A stretch of DNA of 5,466 bases, taken from positions 1 to 5,466 of the forward strand of contig JAUWME010000184.1 of NCBI GenBank assembly GCA_030613285.1. Direction: 5' to 3'. Of the stretch, positions 1 through 4,027 are shown one piece after another (position 1 is the first letter of the stretch; each line of letters starts with the position of its first letter). A model generated the notes under the pieces. That model did no database searches and was not told the origin of the DNA. It saw nothing but the letters and a program-made list of their open reading frames with translations. Origin of the DNA: Candidatus Zymogenus sp. (GTDB lineage: Bacteria > Desulfobacterota > Zymogenia > Zymogenales > Zymogenaceae). The position numbers were made by a program, and so were the translations under genes.

Positions 1-25
1 ATAATTTGAGCGGAAGTTACATATC

Positions 26-961
26 ATGAGTTACATCTTTGGCCCAGTTCCTTCTCGCCGTCTTGGTCGATCACTTGGAATTGATCTCATACCTTTCAAA
101 ACATGCACTTATGACTGTATCTACTGTCAGCTTGGGAAAACTAACAATATAACATCAGAACGGAAAGAGTGGTTTCCACTTGAGAATATCGTATCTGAAC
201 TAAAGGAAAAACTCGATACACAGCCGGACTACATTACTCTCGGTGGATCTGGAGAACCCACTTTATACTCACAGATAGGCGAGCTGATCGACCGTATTCG
301 CTCAATGACAAACGTCCCGATCGCTGTTCTCACAAATGGTTCATTGCTTTGGCAAGACAAAGTGCGCAAACAGCTCATGGATGCAGATTTAGTAATTCCA
401 TCATTGGATGCAGGCGATAAAAAGATGTTTTATACTGTCAATAGGCCCCATCCAGATATTACCTTTGAACAAATGCTTGAAGGCCTGATCGCTTTTAAAT
501 CCGAATTTGAAGGGAAATACTGGCTGGAAGTATTACTTTTGGCTGAATATACTGGTACAGTTTCTGAGGTACGCAAACTGGCTGACTGTGTCAGCAAGAT
601 TTATCCAGATCGTGTTCAATTGAATACTGTTTCACGGCCACCCACTGAGGAATATGCCATATCGGTGACCAAGCATCAATTGAAGGAATTTGCGAAACTA
701 TTTGAACCGCCAGCTGAAATAATTGCAGACTTTCTTGGAATCCATCAACAAATAGATTTTCTTTCAACCAAAGAAGATATTATCAAAATGCTTCAAAGAC
801 GTCCATGTACGATAAATGACATAGCGAATGGACTGGGTATACATAGGAATGAAGCCATCAAACATATAGAAAAAATTTTAGAAAACGGCTTGTTGGAACA
901 GGACACACTGGAAGGCAAAATATATTATCGATGTAAAGTGAAAGAATATGAGGATGCTTGA
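26..961 (+). CDS. Radical SAM protein (COG0731-like) with C-terminal winged helix
   Basis: A 311-residue radical SAM enzyme, expected to bind a [4Fe-4S] cluster and cleave S-adenosylmethionine in the cytoplasm. The cluster motif CTYDCIYC gives Cys27, Cys31 and Cys34 in the standard CX3CX2C spacing. Residues 71-80 (TLGGSGEPTL) form the SAM-contacting glycine/glutamate strand, and VLTNGS at 101-106 is a further core strand. The N-terminus (FGPVPSRRLGRSLG) is typical of the COG0731 group, which is annotated by similarity to the tRNA wyosine enzyme TYW1. The bacterial members have no firmly known substrate that I can name. Residues about 248-303 look like a winged helix: helices EDIIKML and TINDIANGLG, recognition helix HRNEAIKHIEKIL, then a beta wing. 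The ATG has a GGAAG ribosome site at 12-16, nine bases upstream. The gene is followed by a long gap, so it appears unlinked to the downstream operon. Family is secure; reaction and substrate are unknown. Confidence 0.9.
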   Translation: MSYIFGPVPSRRLGRSLGIDLIPFKTCTYDCIYCQLGKTNNITSERKEWFPLENIVSELKEKLDTQPDYITLGGSGEPTLYSQIGELIDRIRSMTNVPIAVLTNGSLLWQDKVRKQLMDADLVIPSLDAGDKKMFYTVNRPHPDITFEQMLEGLIAFKSEFEGKYWLEVLLLAEYTGTVSEVRKLADCVSKIYPDRVQLNTVSRPPTEEYAISVTKHQLKEFAKLFEPPAEIIADFLGIHQQIDFLSTKEDIIKMLQRRPCTINDIANGLGIHRNEAIKHIEKILENGLLEQDTLEGKIYYRCKVKEYEDA

Positions 962-1284
962 ATTGTCGCCCCTTATTACTGCAAAGTATAAATTGCTGTA
1001 ATTTTTTCATCGACAGTTTTTAAAATAGAATCCGAAGCTTATTATTATGACGAAGATCAGCGAGAAAGACAAACAGGCACAGCCGGGTACTATTTAAAGA
1101 AAGACAATTAGCAAAAAACAGTTTTCTGTCCCGGGTTTCTAACTACCCTGATAAGATCGAAAGTTACTTAAAATCTATCCTAAACAGGATTTCCCGACCC
1201 AATCTATTTCAATTTGAAAGATACATTTCTTGAACTATTTATAAACCTCTCGCATTGATCTCTATCGACAATTTTAGTTTTTTT

Positions 1285-1303
1285 ATCAAAAAGCGTTCTT
1301 GAC
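1285..1303 (+). promoter_or_regulatory. ATCAAA-N8-TTGAC motif, copy A (TPR operon)
   Basis: ATCAAA at 1285-1290, eight bases, then TTGAC at 1299-1303, which also forms the putative -35. The same arrangement with identical spacing occurs twice upstream of pilB. Read as a dyad it is TCAA-N9-TTGA. It could be a regulator site or a shared upstream extension of the -35. TTGAC is itself consensus -35, so only the ATCAAA half and the spacing are independent evidence. Confidence 0.35.
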
Positions 1304-1328
1304 ACAAGCCCACCAAATGTACTATTCT
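1299..1328 (+). promoter_or_regulatory. Putative sigma70 promoter of the TPR-TPR-aroE operon
   Basis: A perfect TTGACA -35 lies at 1299-1304. The best -10 is TATTCT at 1323-1328 with an 18-base spacer. TACTAT at 1320-1325 is an alternative with a short 15-base spacer. Transcription would begin near 1335, giving a leader of about 120 bases that contains the palindrome at 1400-1418. The -10 is weak, so the call is moderate. Confidence 0.4.
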
Positions 1329-1399
1329 GCTAAAACAGTTTGCTGAAAATGATTTGAATCTGGTAACGAGACAGGATTACTATTAAATATTGTTCTAAG

Positions 1400-1418
1400 T
1401 TCCCAATCGAGTTGGGAA
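1400..1418. repeat. 7-bp perfect palindrome, candidate dispersed REP-like repeat
   Basis: TTCCCAA (1400-1406), loop TCGAG, then TTGGGAA (1412-1418), followed by TGACAA. The shape ATTCCC...GGGAAT flanked by GTCA/TGAC is like short palindromes scattered between genes in many proteobacterial genomes. In the mRNA it would form a hairpin ending about 20 bases before the ribosome site of the first TPR gene. No T-run follows, so it is not an intrinsic terminator. It could also be an operator. Only one copy is in this window, so repeat status is inferred from resemblance. Confidence 0.45.
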
Positions 1419-1454
1419 TGACAAAACAACTTTTGTAACGAGGAGAACCATTAA

Positions 1455-2246
1455 ATGAAATATCTGGCACAAGAATGTGGTGTAAATTTTACAAGAGTAT
1501 CGCCAAAGGCTCTGGTATTAATCGTTGCGGCGCTTTTTGTAATTACAGCCCTTGCCCCGAAAGTTGCTTACACCGCAGAAAAGCTCTACCTGTCTGACAT
1601 CCTTGAGGAGGCAAAGCACGACCCGGCGTATAAAAGCAAACACTTCAAAACAAGAAGGGACGTATTGCCCGGTGTTAAAGGCCCTGAGACCTGGGTTGAA
1701 CACTACATTCTGGGCGATGCAACCATCGAGACTTTGTCGTATAATAACCTCACCTACGGCGTCATCGTTAAAAGAGGCGGTGATAAAGTCGAACTCTACA
1801 ACCTGAACGACGACAAGAAGACATACTCCATATCGGGCGACAAAGCGCCAGAGGGCTGGCTCGCCACGGGGCCCAGTTACAATTACAACGAAATTGTCAA
1901 AAAGGCCGAAGGGTACGTCTTGGCCCAGCACTACAAAACAGCCATCGAATATATTGAAAATGCCATCGATGAAATGGGAGACAGCACAGGAAATCTCTAT
2001 TTTCTTCTGGCGCAATCTTACGATGGATTAGATGAGGTCGAATATGGCGTCGTCAATTACAAAAAGGCTGTTGAGCTGAACCTCAATAATGAGAAAATGA
2101 TTGTGGCATTAAGAAACCTTGGCATCATCTTGAGGGATCTCAACAGACACAAAGAGGCCATCGGGTACCTCGAAAGATATCTGGTGCTTGTCCCCAACGA
2201 CCCGAACGCCAAAAATATCAGGAAATACATTAAGGACTATAAATAA
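1455..2246 (+). CDS. Exported protein: N-terminal Ivy-like/unknown domain plus C-terminal TPRs
   Basis: A 263-residue protein with a Sec-type signal: basic start, hydrophobic core at about 19-34 and a likely cleavage site after Ala41 (AYTA/E). The mature protein should be periplasmic. Residues 42-143 are a separate domain that I cannot assign firmly. It has DPAYK at 56-60, an ETWVE segment near 78-82, a TYGVIV strand at 100-105 and PEGWL at 132-136, an order faintly like the Ivy lysozyme-inhibitor family but without its CKPHDC loop. Residues about 144-250 form roughly three TPR-type helical hairpins, usually a protein-binding scaffold. The ATG has a strong GAGGAG at 1440-1445, nine bases upstream. 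It is followed after a short gap by a paralogue of its TPR half and appears to head a three-gene operon with aroE. Export and TPRs are well supported; function is unknown. Confidence 0.85.
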   Translation: MKYLAQECGVNFTRVSPKALVLIVAALFVITALAPKVAYTAEKLYLSDILEEAKHDPAYKSKHFKTRRDVLPGVKGPETWVEHYILGDATIETLSYNNLTYGVIVKRGGDKVELYNLNDDKKTYSISGDKAPEGWLATGPSYNYNEIVKKAEGYVLAQHYKTAIEYIENAIDEMGDSTGNLYFLLAQSYDGLDEVEYGVVNYKKAVELNLNNEKMIVALRNLGIILRDLNRHKEAIGYLERYLVLVPNDPNAKNIRKYIKDYK

Positions 2247-2257
2247 CCAAAGGGTAT

Positions 2258-2261
2258 GGAG
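2258..2261 (+). promoter_or_regulatory. Ribosome binding site that decides the start of the second TPR gene
   Basis: GGAG at 2258-2261 lies nine bases before the ATG at 2271. An in-frame ATG at 2256 has only an AAAGGG about two bases away, too close to work well, and overlaps this site. The later start is therefore preferred; it removes five residues and leaves the signal peptide intact. Confidence 0.6.
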
Positions 2262-2270
2262 ATAAAAAGA

Positions 2271-2816
2271 ATGGGATATTATTTTGCAAAAAAATCTACA
2301 AATTTAAGGAGCAGGATGCGCTCTTTCCTTATGATCTTCTTTTTTGTAATAAGCATAATAGCCCTCCCCTTTTCTGTCCATAACAATTCTCTCTCTTTGA
2401 CAGGGATAACCATAAGCAAGACACAAGCGTGGTCGGCGGAAAACTCTTCATTGGAAGATTACACTGACAGGGCCGAAAAGCTGCTTTTTGCTGAACGTTA
2501 CAATGACACCGTGGAACTTGTTGAAGAAGCGATAGATAAAGGTGGTCATAAAAGCAGTATGCTCTATTTCTACCTTGCCCTCGCTTATGACAATTTGGAT
2601 GAACTGGAGCCTGCGATGGCCAACTACAAAAAGGCAATTTCTCTCAATATCGACAAAGAGGAGTTAGTGGTATCTTTGAAAAGTCTTGGAATTATATTAA
2701 GGAGTCAGGATCGCCACAAGGAGGCCGTAAAATATTTTGAGCGATATTTGAAGTTGGTGCCAAATGACCCCGATGCGGATAATATTAAAAGCTACATAGA
2801 TTATTTCACAAAGTGA
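2271..2816 (+). CDS. Exported TPR protein, tandem paralogue of the preceding gene
   Basis: A 181-residue protein from the preferred ATG (186 if the ATG at 2256 is used). A basic N-terminus and a hydrophobic core at about 19-34 are followed by a probable signal peptidase site after Ala56 (AWSA/E), so it is likely periplasmic. If uncleaved, it could be anchored in the inner membrane. Nearly all of the mature chain is TPR-like: about 63-95, 97-128 and 132-167. A hand alignment with the C-terminal part of the upstream protein shows roughly half of the positions identical, including the shared segments LGIILR, RHKEA, ERYL and LVPNDP. It lacks the roughly 100-residue domain of its neighbour. It starts 24 bases after the upstream stop, and its last codons overlap the aroE start, so co-transcription is likely. 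Specific role unknown. Confidence 0.85.
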   Translation: MGYYFAKKSTNLRSRMRSFLMIFFFVISIIALPFSVHNNSLSLTGITISKTQAWSAENSSLEDYTDRAEKLLFAERYNDTVELVEEAIDKGGHKSSMLYFYLALAYDNLDELEPAMANYKKAISLNIDKEELVVSLKSLGIILRSQDRHKEAVKYFERYLKLVPNDPDADNIKSYIDYFTK

Positions 2817-3745
2817 TTAAAATGAAACGGGAATTTTCCCCCGCTACAACCCTTTATTGTCTAATCGGCAATCCTGTATCCCATTCAAAATCCCCGGCGA
2901 TGATGAACGCTGCCTTTCAAGCAATGGGAATTGATGCTGTTTATCTTGCCTTTTTAGTCCCCGACAAAGAAGTTGGTTCAGTATTAAATGCATTAAAGAC
3001 AATAAACGTTGGAGGAATAAATGTCACTGCCCCCCACAAGGAGCGCGTGATTGAATTTCTCGATGAGCTCTCCCCAACTGCCGAACTTTCTAATGCTGTA
3101 AATACAATCGTACCTGCCGGGGATAAGTTTCTCGGTCATAACACTGACGGTGTTGGCCTTGTATCTGCAATTAAAGCTGAGCTTTCCATTGCTGTTTCAA
3201 GGGCGCGGATTCTTATTATTGGGGCGGGGGGGGCAGCCCGCGGGGTAATCTTCTCTATTGCAAAAGAAAAACCCCACACGCTTACCATAGCCAACAGGAC
3301 TATTGACAAGGCCAAGTTTTTAAAGGATAAGCTGAAGGCTGAATTTCAAAGTGCCAATGATGTCAATGGCATCAAAACCATCAAAGCTATTTCCCTTGAC
3401 CAAAATCTGATCAATAGCGAGATTGATCAATTTGATATTATCATCAACACCACCGCCCTTCCAATATCACCTGCAATATCACCAGTAAAAGCAGACGAAA
3501 CCACCACTTCCCCAAAAATTGATTTCCTTGGGCTTAATCTCACTAATATGAAAGCGGGTGCCCTCTTTTACGACCTGAACTATGGAAAAGGAAATGGCGA
3601 TATCGCAAGGGTCTTCAAAGAAAATGGAATTATCTATTCTGACGGCCTGACAATGCTCCTCCACCAAGGTACCCATGCCTTTTCCTTATGGACGGGGCAA
3701 ACGCCACCCCTTGAAGCAATGAAAGATGCCTTGGGACTTGGCTAA
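2813..3745 (+). CDS. aroE: Shikimate dehydrogenase (NADP+)
   Basis: Shikimate dehydrogenase reversibly reduces 3-dehydroshikimate to shikimate with NADPH, a cytoplasmic step towards chorismate. Substrate-binding features are all visible: NPVSHSKSP with Ser25 and Ser27, NVTAPHK with catalytic Lys76, SNAVNTI with Asn97, GHNTDG with catalytic Asp112, and HQGTHAF with Gln285. The nucleotide fold has GAGGAARG at 137-144, and NRT at 161-163 suits NADP. At 310 residues it is longer than the usual 270-290; extra sequence sits near 177-195 and 220-240, the latter rich in Ser, Thr and Pro. The start is a GTG overlapping the upstream stop (GTGA). An in-frame ATG at 2822 is an alternative. Neither has a clear Shine-Dalgarno, so translation is probably coupled to the TPR gene. 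An eight-G run at 3226-3233 encodes part of the GAGGA motif. Assignment is secure. Confidence 0.95.
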   Translation: MIKMKREFSPATTLYCLIGNPVSHSKSPAMMNAAFQAMGIDAVYLAFLVPDKEVGSVLNALKTINVGGINVTAPHKERVIEFLDELSPTAELSNAVNTIVPAGDKFLGHNTDGVGLVSAIKAELSIAVSRARILIIGAGGAARGVIFSIAKEKPHTLTIANRTIDKAKFLKDKLKAEFQSANDVNGIKTIKAISLDQNLINSEIDQFDIIINTTALPISPAISPVKADETTTSPKIDFLGLNLTNMKAGALFYDLNYGKGNGDIARVFKENGIIYSDGLTMLLHQGTHAFSLWTGQTPPLEAMKDALGLG

Positions 3746-3866
3746 ATCTCACACACTTCTCAGCTGAAACAATTAGTAACGCGCTTTTGTCACTCTACCA
3801 TTCTCTCTTTACCGCTTTTTATATGTCAAGGAAGTGAAATATATTCTTGTATTTATTCAACCTATT

Positions 3867-3924
3867 GCAATCAAAAACCCTAATTGACTTAAATTTTCCA
3901 AAGCAATCAAATATATCTCTTGAC
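3867..3924 (+). promoter_or_regulatory. Gapped direct repeat upstream of pilB (two copies, motif copies B and C)
   Basis: GCAATCAAA-N8-TTGAC occurs at 3867-3888 and again at 3903-3924, with starts 36 bases apart. The 9-base and 5-base halves are identical and the eight bases between them differ, which is the pattern expected of paired protein contacts. The second copy supplies the pilB -35. The first has no good -10 at the right distance, so it is unlikely to be just a second promoter. The core ATCAAA-N8-TTGAC matches the site at 1285-1303. The rest of the aroE-pilB gap (3746-3866) shows no gene and no clear terminator. Confidence 0.45.
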
Positions 3925-3949
3925 ATTAAGGCACAATAAAGGATAAAAT
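3920..3949 (+). promoter_or_regulatory. pilB: Putative sigma70 promoter of pilB
   Basis: TTGACA at 3920-3925 and TAAAAT at 3944-3949 with an 18-base spacer, a perfect -35 and five of six -10 positions. Transcription would start near 3956 and leave a leader of about 70 bases. This suggests pilB, and any pil genes after it, are transcribed separately from aroE. I found no sigma54-type GG/GC element in this gap. Confidence 0.55.
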
Positions 3950-4027
3950 GCAAGAGAAGTAAGTTGGAAATGAAGATGATAAAATGGAAAAGCTGTTCTT
4001 ATAATGTCCATGTAAGAGGCAATTAAA

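Larger units (their letters stand above)
962..1454. other. AT-rich intergenic gap without a convincing gene
   Basis: This 493-base stretch separates the radical SAM gene from the TPR operon. I see no open frame of useful length with a ribosome site. The longest suggestive piece is a 16-codon frame at 1047-1097 with no Shine-Dalgarno. Its downstream half carries a probable promoter and a perfect 7-bp palindrome, listed separately. Several short dyads occur, such as ATCC-N6-GGAT around 1177-1190, but none is long enough to call. No tRNA-like or riboswitch-like fold was recognised by eye. Confidence 0.6.

Noticed and set aside
996..1021. CTGT...ACAG followed by five Ts after the radical SAM gene, as an intrinsic terminator
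   Set aside because: The stem is only four base pairs with a 13-base AT-rich loop, too weak to call.
1047..1097. 16-codon frame with charged residues (MTKISEKDKQ...) in the first gap
   Set aside because: There is no Shine-Dalgarno, the frame is very short and no homology is recognisable; a gene remnant is possible but cannot be shown.
1518..2015. 165-codon minus-strand frame opposite the first TPR gene
   Set aside because: The plus-strand gene has a strong ribosome site, a signal peptide and TPRs with a paralogue next door; the antisense frame shows no family features.
2256..2270. Earlier ATG for the second TPR gene
   Set aside because: Its only purine-rich site is about two bases away, whereas the ATG at 2271 has GGAG at nine bases.
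3380..3400. A further ATCAAA...TTGAC inside aroE
   Set aside because: The gap is 10 bases rather than 8 and it lies within conserved coding sequence, so it is probably chance.
3821..3830. TTGACA on the minus strand upstream of pilB as a divergent promoter
   Set aside because: No acceptable -10 is found at the right distance and there is no minus-strand gene for it to serve.
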